The position numbers and the translations under genes were made by a program. Shown here in pieces: positions 35,598-47,098 of a stretch of 64,000 nt of DNA. Source of the stretch: Marsupella aquatica (taxonomy: Eukaryota > Marchantiophyta); the NCBI GenBank assembly GCA_973895155.1, contig OZ316891.1, forward strand, positions 868,001-932,000, written 5' to 3'. Each line of letters opens with the position of its first letter. Within the stretch, counting starts at the first letter, position 1. The notes under the pieces are model-generated. The model saw only the letters and a program-made list of their open reading frames with translations. It was not told where the DNA came from and ran no database searches.

Positions 35598-38510
35598 CCC
35601 CTCAGAACGTACGCTTGAGACGTGCTTTCTACTCCTGCACCAGCACCAAATGTGTTGACAAGAGGTAAAATCAACGAGCTATCTTCTCGTTTGCTTCGTC
35701 GACGGGGCACTGCAGACTAATTGCAGCTCAGCCGCTCCAAATCCAACGAACGCAAAATTCATGTAAGCCCTACCGCGAAAGATTTCTTCCTTCGCTTTCG
35801 TCGATCGAGGCCAGTGAAACTTGAGGTGCTTGAAGCCAAAATTGGAGATCAGATCTCTTATAAGCAGGCCGTTTCGCCACTTTCTAGATACACCAATGAA
35901 ACTCTATGATTGTAATCAGTTGCAAATAAAACTCGACAGCGCCACTCCCAAACTGCCCCTCCTGGATCTACAGATGACAACACAATTTCCTATCAACAAT
36001 AGAGCCAAAATCAAAGCTGCCTGGAGGCTAAGCCTTCACCTCCCCTATTGCCGACGATGACTGGAACGAATCAGTCGGGCCGTCATATGGGAACTCTCTC
36101 GGGAACTTGCCTTCTATACAACCGAGTACTTCGTCAATCGGAAACCACGTACTGCGTCCGGTGGGACCCGGAACCACTCCACGTCGGTAAAGCATAGAGT
36201 GTCCCAACAAAGCTTCTTTCAGAAGCCCAGTCGGGCAAAAGGAGGGAACATGATTGACTTGGTGACGACATCTGCGGTACCGTACTGGACCGTACTGGAC
36301 AGCAGGTCTACTGAATCGAAGCGATTGAACTGGATTTGCGCGTGGGTGCTGGAAAATAGGGAGCACAGTACGTACGTGGGGCCCAGCTTCATTCCCTCCG
36401 GCTAGCCGATAGGGGGGAAAAGAGTACATGGCAAGAAACGCCCACCAAGCTACAGTACTCTGACTAGCTTCGTTGTCACAAGTTGTCGTTCCTCAGGTTG
36501 TTTCGCACTTATTATTGTACTCCATATAATTTTTCCAATCCCTCCGCGTCTTCCTGACACTGTTTCTTTCGCTGACAGGACCGACGATGCGTGAGTCAAG
36601 TCCCTGCCAAGCTCGTGACTACAAGACCATGATCAAGGTACCTGAGGGTCTAGCGGCACCTGGGTGGCTCTCTCTACTTGGGATATTAGAAGTCTTACTG
36701 CTGTGTTTGATTTGCATTGAGCCTACCGTAACCCGGCGAAAATTTGAAAGCACAACTGGATCGGATGTACATGCATAACAATTCTCAAGCTTTCATCTAC
36801 TTGGAATTGCATGTATGAACAGTTCTGAATGGATTCATATATATTCATTCTGGTGTCGTCCTGGGTTCCATTATCTGATTTGCCGTAATGGCCAAGAAAT
36901 GACAGCAAAAGTTTGTTGTGGTAACTTCTCCAATCAGTAAGATTGGTCATTAGATCCTCGGCGTACGACACACCGGAAATTCGGATATGGTCCGGCAAAT
37001 TGTCTTAGTGTACGTGGGTTCGTAGAGTCCTCTGACAAATCGACGTGCTGTAGGAATATATGCAACAAAAAGAGGAAATATAAAATGAAGATACGACCCA
37101 CGTCTCTCCGACGTACGTTTCTAGCTGACATGAGAAATTTGATGTTTGATGATGGCGTCGTTTTTTCTCCGTTCCCTCAACTTTTGTCGATCCGTACTTT
37201 TAGAGAAGGTTTTATTTTGGAGTAGAGGAACTTTTCTGCTGCAAGTGTACTGTTGAACAGAAGGGAGATCTGAGCGTGCACTTTTCAAACGATTGCTTGA
37301 TTCGAAGAAACCCCAACCGATCCCGAATTTCATCAAGGTTCGTATAAATAATGTTGCAGAAATCTTCATGACACGCAATACAGTTAATTCACGCAGAGGT
37401 TTCACAGCAGTGAGTGCTAGAGATCAAATTGATCATTCTGCAAGAGGTATGTAAAATTATACTGCTTCAGATTGCAAGAAAGATTTCCCGGGCACAAAAA
37501 CTTTCCTTCCTATATACACGGCGATCGGATGGAATCAATTCGATAACTCCTATGGATATATCTTCTTTCTAGTGGTCTCCCTGTCCGGATTGGTGAGAAC
37601 CTCCCTGTGCAGCGTGCAAAGCGTTGAACAAAGAGTTTAAAAAGAAGCGCTAGCCAAGAAGGCGCGGAGGGAAGCCGCCAAAATTCCACGAAAGAAAGAT
37701 TCAACCCTTCTTGGATACACAAACCATGCCTAGCTTCGGGCGCAAGAAAGCTCAAACATGAACACACTTTTGGCAAGTACAACACCGTGGAGGAACTAGA
37801 GCCTCCCATATGTATAAATATATATAGAGATGTATACACTCCCTCAGAACCTCCGACCTGCAGTTCCTTCGTCAGTGCACACAGCATCCAGCTTGGAGCC
37901 AGAAATTCCTTCCTGTGACTATGCAAAACGTAATCGAAGTCGAGACCAGAGGTGGACTAACTCAGCAAAGCGAGAGACTTCCCACTTCCCTACGCATGTC
38001 AGTGTCGCGTGACTTACGTGCATTCTGTCAGAAATTCGTTTGTGAAGTTTAAAACGCATCAGGAGACCAGATCCGGAGATCGAGTTAAAATTGAATTGGA
38101 CAATTGGAGCTGCAAGAGAAAGAGCCCAGAAACTCTGACCACTTTCCCTCTGCCGATCAAAGATTCATAACGTGGAACATTTATACCCAGCTTGAGCATC
38201 CAAATAATAGCATCGGGCCCGGCTTAGGGAGATGTTCCTCATATACTTCCCCGACAATTCCTGTACCATATGGATTCCGTTCTCGATATCTCCTAGCTCC
38301 TCTCCCAGTCTTCAATAGGGTAGCTTCCCATTTTCTGCGGCCTCTAGGTTTATGTCTCGATGTCGGTGTATTTTGGTTTTCTCCTTTCAACCGAGGTCTC
38401 GATCGCAAAGACAAACTAAGATGGCCTGTATTCGGACTGTTTTTCTCAATTACAGGCACGGTCCAACTTTTGAACACAACGCCCAGCTGCTGTGCCATAG
38501 AGGAGGGGAA
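35598..38510. other. Intergenic upstream of the NAC gene, no further gene recognised
   Basis: It probably includes the NAC promoter. A direct decamer repeat (CGTACTGGAC twice) is at about 36281-36301 and an AT-rich TATA-like run (TATAAATATATATAGAG) at about 37813. Frames at 36028-36429 and 37510-37926 (minus) have no motif. Confidence 0.45.
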
Positions 38511-38539
38511 GGGGGGGGGGGGGCGGGGGGGGGGGGGGG
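38511..38539 (+). repeat. Poly-G tract
   Basis: Thirteen G, one C and fifteen G in a row on the plus strand. It could form a very stable G-quadruplex and is a likely place for length error in the assembly. Confidence 0.9.
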
Positions 38540-38915
38540 TTTGTTACATGAAATGAGCAAAAGACATTTCGTCTTTTTGCAAAACCCCCATGTCACACCC
38601 TCATTGACTGAACCCCACCATACTGGGAAATCAATAAATACAAATCAAGCAGCCAACGACAAATTAAGGCCACCTTTGGAAGGTGGTATAAAGTGTTCAT
38701 TCTTTTAGTTGTTTAAGACCAGGTTTGACCTACATTCCAACAAAAGTATAAAATTTCCACATAACAAATAGCCCTTAACACTATTGATTAGGTGTCACCC
38801 CTTTGTAAGACTAGCTTGCCCCTCCCCAAACCTAGCTCCTCCCCATGCAAACTATCACCGTCCTCCCTGGCTGTAATCCTATGCACCTCAGAGCTACAAC
38901 CCTCCTTGCAACCCC

Positions 38916-39602
38916 GAGTTAAATCTACGTCAAGTTAATGCGCCCCCACTTTCCCAAAGGCGCCGTACACTGCCCGTCCCACTCCCTGATGCTGCTGCCC
39001 ACTCCGGCCCGAGTTTGCCAGAATATAAACTAATACTCCAACATTTTGTCGCCCGTTCCGGCCCGATCAACTTTGTGTCGTCGACTTTGGGTTCATGTTT
39101 TGGCACCCATCACTTTTTGTTGCGCGCTCTGGCCCAATTGACTTTGTGTCATCAACTTCTTCGTTGTGGAGTCATGGTTTATGTTCTGGCAAAACTTCTT
39201 TCCAATGGAGTCATACCTATTTCATGACAGAGTAAGTGTTCAAGGGGAGCCTAATACCTTGAATGAGATCATGATTAATAGAGTCTTGATTTATGTTTTC
39301 CAAAACATTTATTCTCTATGGAGCTGGTGTTTATGTTTTGGCAAAATTTCTTTCCAAAAAGTTGATGGCACAAGTCGATCGGGCCGGAGTGGGCGACAAA
39401 TTGTGAAGGGTGCCAAAACATAACCCAAAGTCGATGGCACAAAGTTGATCAGGCCGGAGCGGGCGACCAAATGTTAGACTATTGGTTTATGTTCTAGCCG
39501 GAAAACTCAGGCCGGAGTGGGCAACAGCATCGGGGACTGGGACGGACAGAGTACGGTGCCCCAGGAAAGTGGGGGCACATTAACTTGACGTAGATTTAAC
39601 TC
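38916..39602. mobile_element. Foldback-type element with inverted repeats of about 210 bases
   Basis: The outer 25 bases (GAGTTAAATCTACGTCAAGT at 38916 onward) recur exactly inverted at 39578-39602. The complementarity continues inward with mismatches through CCCACTTTCC, CGTCCCA, GATGCTG.TGCCCACTCCGGCC, CATTT.GTCGCCCG and GATCAACTTTGTG, to about 39125 on the left and 39375 on the right. The 250-base centre includes two copies of TTTATGTT.TGGCAAAA.TTCTTTCC (about 39178 and 39329). There is no open frame of note. Size and structure fit a non-autonomous DNA transposon. No clear target-site duplication was seen. Confidence 0.75.
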
Positions 39603-40012
39603 ACAGTATCCTTGCACCTTGCCCGGCACTCCATTGATGAAAGAATGATGGCCGAGACTTACCGCAAAGCAAACTAAGGTTCATTTCCCATCTGTTGTAA
39701 GTTTGTTGTAGACAGCATTGTCTACAATGCTTGAATGGCCATCCAGATGTAATTAGATAGATTACAAATTTCATACTATGCTGTAAAAGATGACTTCATA
39801 AAACATAGGCAACATATAGGCCAGCTGGCTACTGCATTTATATATATATATATAGTGTTTTTTTTCTTGGGTAAGGGGAACAATGGCTTCCAAAAAAATG
39901 ACTCTCTAGCTTGTAAGGGAAGATGCAGTCAAAGCCACTGATTTCAGAGGAAGTGTATTTTTTATAAATCTTACTGTCTTATAAAGCATGAAACCCAAGC
40001 TAGAGTTGGGGT

Positions 40013-40726
40013 CTACCGTCTTCCCCCACACACAATGCCCAGGCACTATATTCGAATAGTGGGCCATGGGGCGCTGTATTCAAATAGTGCGCCTAGGGCA
40101 TTGTGTTTGAGTTTTGACTCTATGTTTTGGAATTTTTTACCTTGTGGCATTGTGTTTGTATAGTGGTGTTGTGTTCAAATTTAGACATTGTGATGAATTT
40201 AGGATGTAAGCAGGAATGATAGGCATAGAATTTAGGGTGTCAGCAGGAATGAAAGGCTAATGCTTCCAGACCATTTCAGCCCTGGCCAAATTTGGTGAGA
40301 CAAAATAAAACAATGGTTTAGAAAATCATTCTCTGATTTCTATTGCGTTTGCACATGGATGTAACTAAGAGTTGTCAAGTGCCATTTCAATTGAGTATGT
40401 GTGGGAAATATTGCTCCTAGCATTGTTGTCAAGATGTGAAGGTTATCAACAGTTTTTTTTGTTTACTTTGCTTATGCTTTGATTGTAATTCATGAACTTG
40501 CACTTTTTGTGCTCAATGCTGTCAAGATTAGGAAAAACTGAAACACAACCCTGAATATTCAAACACAATGCCATATTTAAACACAACGCCATATTCAAAC
40601 ACAACGCCCGGGCGTTGTGTTAAAATGACATTGTGTTTGAGTTAAAACTACTTTTTCTTACCAAGACTAAAAAATTTCAACTTTCAAAGACAACGCCCGG
40701 GCACTGTGTTCAGGGGAAGACGGTAG
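40013..40726. mobile_element. Non-autonomous element with inverted ends (CTACCGTCTTCCCC)
   Basis: The left end CTACCGTCTTCCCC with ACA.AATGCCCAGGCACTATATTCGAA (40013-40055) is matched, inverted, by the right end at 40682-40726 with a few mismatches. Inside, the words CATTGTGTTTGA and AAACACAA(C/T)GCC recur many times in both orientations. A perfect 24-base palindrome centred on CCCGGG lies at 40598-40621. No coding frame. Confidence 0.65.
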
Positions 40727-41681
40727 GCTTTTAGAATGAAGTCTCTAGACTAGAGCTCTATCATGGCCCACCATGTGGATGGGAAGACTCGTGAGTATGA
40801 TATTATATGGCAAATATATGATGCATACTTTTGTCATGCTTTCTATTTACATACAAAGAATGGGCATTCCAACAGGCTCATATTCAATCAAATCAATATA
40901 ATGATTTAAGGAATCATGTTAACACCTCACAGGCTGCCATACTTTTCACATACTTATGCACAATTGAAGCGTGAACATCACATATTACCAAAAGCAACAA
41001 CAAATATATAATTCAGAATTCCTAGTGTGGCTCCTGAAATTTTTAGAAGAAAGTTTTTATTGTGAAATTGGGAGCTTACTTGATAGCAGACAAGTAGAAA
41101 CGCCCTCAGCTGTAATGGCTCCAAAAGATGGCCAACTGTTAAAATGCATGTTTCTAACTAGCAACAAATAATTAAGTAGAAATTCCTTCACAGACTCTAG
41201 CTTCTGGCCCACCTGAATAGGGGACTGCTCAGGGGACTGCAGCCCATTGTTCCTTTGCCAGATTTTTGCCAAATTCTTAAACTTGCTAAACCCTTAACTT
41301 GTTTGCTGGAGTGATTGATGCAAAGGAGAACACGATTGAGGCATGTAGTACTAAAGTTGCCAAATACCTCGGTAGATGCAGTGACAAACTGGCAGATGTA
41401 ATGGTTCAAATTACATCTAGGAAGATTGGATGGCTACATGCATTTGTGACTAGTACATATTTGACAAAAATACCTCGCCTATCAAAAATGGAATTGCCAA
41501 ACTACCCTCAGTCTCTGAAAAAGTTTAAATACGAAGGCTGATCAAGGTCGCTGTTCTAGTACTTTTTGTATATAAGAATGTACCCTTTCCAGAGTTAGAG
41601 AAACTATTATTCCCAACAATGCTAGTAACAAGGACTTAATACAATTTTATTCATAAATCGTTTTAATGCCAGAAGGGCGTT

Positions 41682-41850
41682 GGGATGTGCTTTGCTCATT
41701 TCTCAGTTGATGTACGTACTATGGATTAGAATAGTGGCTGAAATTGTTAGAATGGCTTTGGGATGTGCTTTGCTTAGTACTCACTTGATCTACTCTGAAT
41801 AGGAATAGGGGCCGAAATTGCCAGAAGGAGGGGATGTGCTTTGCCCATTT
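41682..41850. repeat. Three diverged tandem copies, period about 75 bases
   Basis: GGGATGTGCTTTGC occurs at about 41682, 41759 and 41833. Each copy is followed by TCA.TTCTCA.TTGAT-like and AGAATAG.GGC.GAAATTG.(C/T)AGAA sequence. A related GAAATTGCCAAAAGG is at about 42094. Confidence 0.6.
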
Positions 41851-41881
41851 CTCACTTAAATCACACCTGCCCCTATAAAGG

Positions 41882-41900
41882 GCTACGGGTAACCCGTAGC
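41882..41900. repeat. Short perfect hairpin GCTACGGGT-A-ACCCGTAGC
   Basis: A nine-base perfect inverted repeat around one base, located just after the three-copy repeat. It is followed by TCTCATTTTG, not a T-run of polymerase III terminator type. Function unknown. Confidence 0.5.
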
Positions 41901-43213
41901 TCTCATTTTGTAGAGTACAAGTTCAGAAATGGGCTTTGAGCTCCACAAAAGATGCTAACTGCAAAAGCTTTTTTTGGCAAGTACTCCACAAAAGGTGCTA
42001 GTGTTCCACTTTTTATGGTGAGTAGTGAGCCATGGAATGAGACTTTTATAGTGAGAGGTGTGGTTTAACGTACTCGGGATTGGAATAGAAGCTGAAATTG
42101 CCAAAAGGTTTAGGGGTGTCCTCTTCAGACCTGCTTGAGAAGAATGAGACAGCTTCAAGTTTGTAGCGCTACCCCATAACCTAAGCAGAATTTCGTGCAT
42201 CAATTCTTGGTTACTTATTTGGCTCAACCATAGTAATATCACACAGCCCCCAAAACTGACCAGAGTTTCATGAGTAGATTCTTGGATACAGTTTTTGGGC
42301 TTCTCTATAGTCATCACCCTTCTTTTCACCCCTTCATTTCTTTGCTCATTTGCTCATTTAGAGCGAAAATTCTAAATTCTGCAGAAGGAGAATCAAGCAT
42401 TTGTCGGAGCATTTTGCAGACATAGATCATTTATGGTTAAAAGCTTTCACCGTGGAATTCTTGTAGTCATATACTGTCGATAACTGCAATTCATATCGAT
42501 AGTCAATGGCAAAAGCGTGGTTTTGTCTAGCTGAAATTCTTAAACGAAGCCCCGACTGCATCAATTAGAAGTGGCATCCATCAATTAGAGAGGATTTCCT
42601 CTTCATACTATCTAATGTGCTCTGTTTCACTTCACTCTGTGGGTAAGTTACTGTGGCCTGAGATCTCATCATCCGGTCATTACCTCAATGAATCCGACTT
42701 CTCTTAAATGAAATGAAAATGTTCTTCTCCAGGAATCCATTAATCTCCAGGATAATTTACAAGTATTTCGTCCACTTGAGTCAACACGGACATGGGCTAG
42801 AAAATTTCAAAGTCTGAAATCGAAATCTGTAATAACCTTGTTCGATCCAGAATGGTCATCAGGTGCCAAATAGATGCGCATGCTGTGTGATCGGTGACGA
42901 ATTGACCGACGATCATAAGACTTTGGTTTATTTACCAATCGATCTCCAACTACAAAAGAAATTGAATATCTGAAAAAAATTGAGGTCCCTTCACCACAAT
43001 TGAACTACTACTAAAATTGAAAAGGACAGAACTAACCATAAACTCTGGTCCATGGACTGCTCTTGAACTCCAACTATTGGAAACCTTTTTTTACAGAATT
43101 GACCAATGAATTGGCATGGTCAAATCTAAACCAGATCCACTAAGTTTCTAAGTCTAAGAGAAAAGGACATACCACAGTCTACAAGCTGTAACTCAGTTCC
43201 AAAGTATTCTGCT

Positions 43214-44056
43214 TTAAGCCCCTTCCTTTAACAGTGCTCGATCCCAGTAGTACACACCATGGCCATCATGCCCAATCCTCCGTAATTGGGCGACAAGTTC
43301 AGAAACCTCCCTGATGGATTCAATCTGTTCTGTCAGCCACACGCTCTTTACGTAGTGCGCCAGTTCCACATCATGCGCCTCCTCAGCAGCCTTATGTAAA
43401 GCGTATAGTTTCTCTGTGACTAACTTCTCCAGAGACAGAGTAAGCTCCATGGCGAACAGCGCATCACCCTTCTCGGCATTATCAAATTCCATCTGAGGTA
43501 AGAGAATAGACTGCAATTTCACCCGGCCTCCCCTCTTGTTTTGGTAAGTCATGAACATCTCCGCATGCTGCCTTTCTTCCTCACTCTGTTCTCTGAAGTA
43601 CTTAGCCAGCCCCGGGAGTGCGACGTTATCCCGGTCGAAGTATGAGAACAAGGTGTGGTAGACATAAGAAGCGTTGTACTCCACATTGATCTGGTTGTTG
43701 ATAGCGGACTCGCAAGAAACGTCGAACCTCTGGCGAGCCAAGGACTCATGAGCGTTCCCCGGCAGCTGCACAATCTGGGTAGAAGCGACCTCTCTGAAGG
43801 GCTCGAAGACCACTCCTGCCAGAGTCTTCTCACCTTGTTCACGTGCTGCAGTAGCTCTGACGGCCACGAGAGTCGACGGAGTCACCTGATGTCGAAGAAG
43901 ACCACCAGAACGTGCTGCAGCACTTTCAAAGTTCACTCTCTGCGTGAATCCTCGAGAAGAGTCGCCGACGCACCCTGCAGCCAAAGCGAGCGAGGAGCAG
44001 CTGCCCGCCATAGGAATCGACATCACGTTGGCCGACATACCTTGACTTGGTACCAA
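43214..44056 (-). CDS. FER: Plastid-type ferritin, intronless
   Basis: One frame of 280 residues. Residues about 1-70 are Ser/Ala/Arg-rich with few acids, as in a plastid transit peptide. [13 protein letters not shown] (78-90) is the plant extension peptide. The four-helix ferritin core follows. The ferroxidase centre is complete: Glu126 and Tyr133 ([11 protein letters not shown]), Glu160/Glu161 and His164 ([10 protein letters not shown]), Glu210 (LSLEKL) and Gln244 (LTEQIES). Conserved [12 protein letters not shown] and the end [10 protein letters not shown] are also present. The product assembles into a 24-subunit shell that oxidises and stores iron in plastids. Seed-plant ferritin genes typically have seven introns; none is present here. 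MVPSQGM offers two nearby starts, and the first was taken. A five-copy tandem repeat lies 0.5-0.9 kb upstream. Confidence 0.95.
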   Translation of the reverse strand: MVPSQGMSANVMSIPMAGSCSSLALAAGCVGDSSRGFTQRVNFESAAARSGGLLRHQVTPSTLVAVRATAAREQGEKTLAGVVFEPFREVASTQIVQLPGNAHESLARQRFDVSCESAINNQINVEYNASYVYHTLFSYFDRDNVALPGLAKYFREQSEEERQHAEMFMTYQNKRGGRVKLQSILLPQMEFDNAEKGDALFAMELTLSLEKLVTEKLYALHKAAEEAHDVELAHYVKSVWLTEQIESIREVSELVAQLRRIGHDGHGVYYWDRALLKEGA

Positions 44057-44565
44057 CCCACAAAACGATCCGCTCTGGCCCTGCGAAAGGAACTCAATTC
44101 AACCTCGACTCGACTCGACTCAATGGGCTCCCCCGGTTATTATTGATTTTTGAACAAAGCCTTTCTTTTTTCCTCGAGAATTTTCGCTCAATCACATGAA
44201 GAAAAGCAACAGACGAAGTGGTTAGCTCTCCAGGGAATGAACAGAGATCTTCGGCAACGATCGGGACAAATTCGTATCGATGAGCGAAGGGAACAAGAAC
44301 TACTGGAGCGGAGCAAAGAATTCAATCAAGCTCAGCTTTGCTAAGATCGATTCAAAGGAGCTCCACCGGGATTGTCAACAAAAGTTTTCAAAGATCTTCG
44401 AAGTACAGTCGTGCCGATCAGTGACGGGAGAGCATGAACCAGATGTCAAAGGGATTGCACGCTGGGTGAATTGGTTGGAAGTGCGGATCGGGGCGGCCAT
44501 CAGCTGCATGCTCGCAACTTGTTGCTTCCCACTACACTTGTCGAGCTCGCTTAGCTGCCATTTGT

Positions 44566-44945
44566 CCCTCCTCAGAAATGCCAACAATGCCTGCGGACTT
44601 CTAAGGGCCCATCTTTTTGGCTCCTCCAGGGAGTCTTGGTCCCTCCTCAGAAAGGCCAACAATGCCTTGGGACTTTCCAAGGGCCCTGGGTTTTGGCTCC
44701 TCTAGGGAGTCTTTGTCCCTCCTCAGAAAGGCCCAACAATACCTAGGGACTTCTAAGGGCCCTGGGTTTTGGCTCCAGACCTCTAACCAGGGAGTCTTGT
44801 CCCTCCTCAGAAAGGCCAACAATGCATACTTAGGGACTTCAAAGGGCCCTGGGTTTTGGCTCCAGACCTCTGGGAGTCTTTGTCCCTCAGAAAGGCCAAC
44901 AATGCCTGGGACTTCTAAGGGCCCTGGGTTTTGGCTCCTCTAGGG
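44566..44945. repeat. Five tandem copies of a 70-85-base unit upstream of ferritin
   Basis: Copies start with (T)TTGTCCCTCCTCAGAAAGGCC at about 44566, 44636, 44712, 44797 and 44878. They continue AACAATGCCT..GGGACTTCTAAGGGCCCTGGG and TTTTGGCTCC(TCTAGGGAG). Copies 3 and 4 share an insert CAGACCTCT. The open frames across it (44617-44943 and its antisense) arise only from the repeat. Confidence 0.92.
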
Positions 44946-47098
44946 AGGCAATACCCGTGACAACAACTTTGTGGTTACTCAAGCAGTACAGTTGATACTG
45001 GCGACGACACCTTTTATTTAGTTTACTCCCTTCAGCTGTAAGAAGAGACAATGAGAGGTGGAAAAAAGAGGCATTAAAGACAAACGTAATTTCCCCTTAT
45101 TTCTTGTTTATCTTTGCCCCCATCCTTATTTTTTGTCTGCATCCTCACTTTCAATCCTGCCTTCACTTAGAGTTCTGATCTGGAGGCTTGACTCTATTAA
45201 ACAGTCGGCCAAGGATATAATTTTTATCACACTTTATTAGTTCAATTGTAAGTAGCAATAGATACTGGTGAGGACACCTTGTTTTTAATTTATAGTAACT
45301 AGCAATTATGGTCAAATGATAGTCAGCGCCAACCTTGTTGAACATAATTTTCTCTTGCATTTGAAATAAGCTTCACATCACCCTGGCCACATTACAATCT
45401 TCAAAACAGACCAAAGACCCCAATAGAAACTAAACAGTCTGATTATATTAATGTCTCCCGGACTTAGATCCAAAAAAGCTAAAAGACCCTATCCCGACAG
45501 TTCTAGTCAAAATAAGCATCAGTATTCCCTTGGGCCCACAGTGTGCCATCTACGACATGTAGACTCAACACCATACTTGATTAGGGCTCCATTCTAGATT
45601 TAATCCCAGAGGGATTGTCAAAAAGAAGGAACATGAGCTAGCCCCAAAAGTCTTTTAAAGCCGCCCTGAGAATGCTTAATAATGTCCTACTCCCTAACCC
45701 CCAAATAAAACTTATTATAAACAATTAATGATGAGAGAAGCTGTTAGTTATATTGGTTGGGAAGCTCGCTCTAATAAGGCATAATTAGATACCAGGTGAA
45801 TGGATCACAGAGCACCCCCACAGGCCAAGCTCTAGTCAGGACAAAATTGAGTTGGAGTGGAAATCTGTTTACATCTCCAATAGGACTAATTTGGCCGGCC
45901 AACTTCTCCACGTACCTCTCTAAAACACTTTATATTGAAGCACCACCTCAAATCTTAGTGAGGGCAGTAAAACTTTTGCACAAGACAACAAAGTTAGACT
46001 TCTGAGGGGGATGTGAGAGGTACACTATATTGTTGTTCATGCCAAAGAAAGAGGGGAAGCAAAATGGGAGGCAAAGAAGAAAAAAAAAGAAAAAGGTAAG
46101 GGTGAATGCAAAAGGGCATGATGGGAAAATCCACTCATTTTCCCATCACTAGGACCGAGGAGTATCCTCTCCTGTCTTATCCATGCGCAGGAGGGGGAGG
46201 GTGAAGACCGAGGAGGACCCACCCATTTGCACTATTGTAGTGGAGAAATGAGAAATCAATTCAAAGCTCCCATGGACCACAAGGTTGGGAGTTGAAATCC
46301 ATAAACTGCATTTACCAAAATTTTAGTTGATAACCTAAAGTTGATATTCCTTATTCAAATATTCTAGTTTGGGGATACCCTAGAGGATTAGGTATATTAA
46401 CTAAGCTACACTTCCATCAAAGTGACAGTGATTCTGTTGCCCTTTTGGCTGACTGAGTTGTTTTATCCTAAAACGAGGAGGGGTAAATTCTATTAGATTG
46501 ATTTCCATGAATGATGTTAATATGGCCATTTGGGATTGTGTTTTTCAACGTCTCCTCCTTCTCTAGTTGCCTTACAGATGCAAAACAAATTATGGACTAG
46601 TCATCCTCAAATTATGGAGTAGTCAAAGATGGCCCCAGAATGCCATGGGACCACCCAAATGCAGTCCACCGGAGTCCTATGTCCAAGAAAGTGGTCCATC
46701 TTGGCGTTGGTTTAGGAGATATAGTCTGAATTCTTAATTAGAAAACGTGCATGCACACAATGTACAGGATAAGATGAGTCCAAATAACAGACGTCCGTGA
46801 AGAAAATCAAATTAACCTATGGAAATGATTGCTTTCGTCTCATTTTCGCCTGGAGGATAGCTCATGATCGTAGAACCTGAATCAATCAGAAACCTTTGGA
46901 AGTTTGTAGTCTTAGTTCCGTCGTTGAATCAAAAATCAGTGCCCAAAGTTTGGCTTCAAATCTCGTGTATATTAAATGGCTCGACTTCAGAGTCAAAGAT
47001 GGGTCCTCAAGAGTTGCCCAAACTACATTGATACCACGACCTGACTTAATGAGAGGTCCTCAATAAGATTTAATTAGCTCCTACGTAGAATCTGCTAA
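44946..47098. other. Intergenic, no recognised gene
   Basis: Two diverged copies of GATACTGG.GA.GACACCTT.T.TTTA.TTTA occur at about 44993 and 45258. 46835-46966 holds sequence that is the 3' flank of dynamin copy 1 and recurs around the copia insertion (51785-51818 and 57758-57822). Confidence 0.45.

Larger units (their letters stand above)
40727..43213. other. Intergenic, 3' side of the ferritin gene
   Basis: Apart from the repeats listed separately, no gene was recognised. The minus frame 41955-42329 crosses repeat-like sequence and has no motif. Confidence 0.4.

Noticed and set aside
36028-36429. 133-codon minus frame upstream of the NAC gene
   Set aside because: No motif, no splice partners, and includes a short direct repeat; more likely promoter-region DNA.
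44617-44943. 108-codon plus frame with internal repeats (GPGFWLL)
   Set aside because: The amino-acid repeat merely reflects the tandem DNA repeat; frames are open on both strands and there is no plausible gene context.
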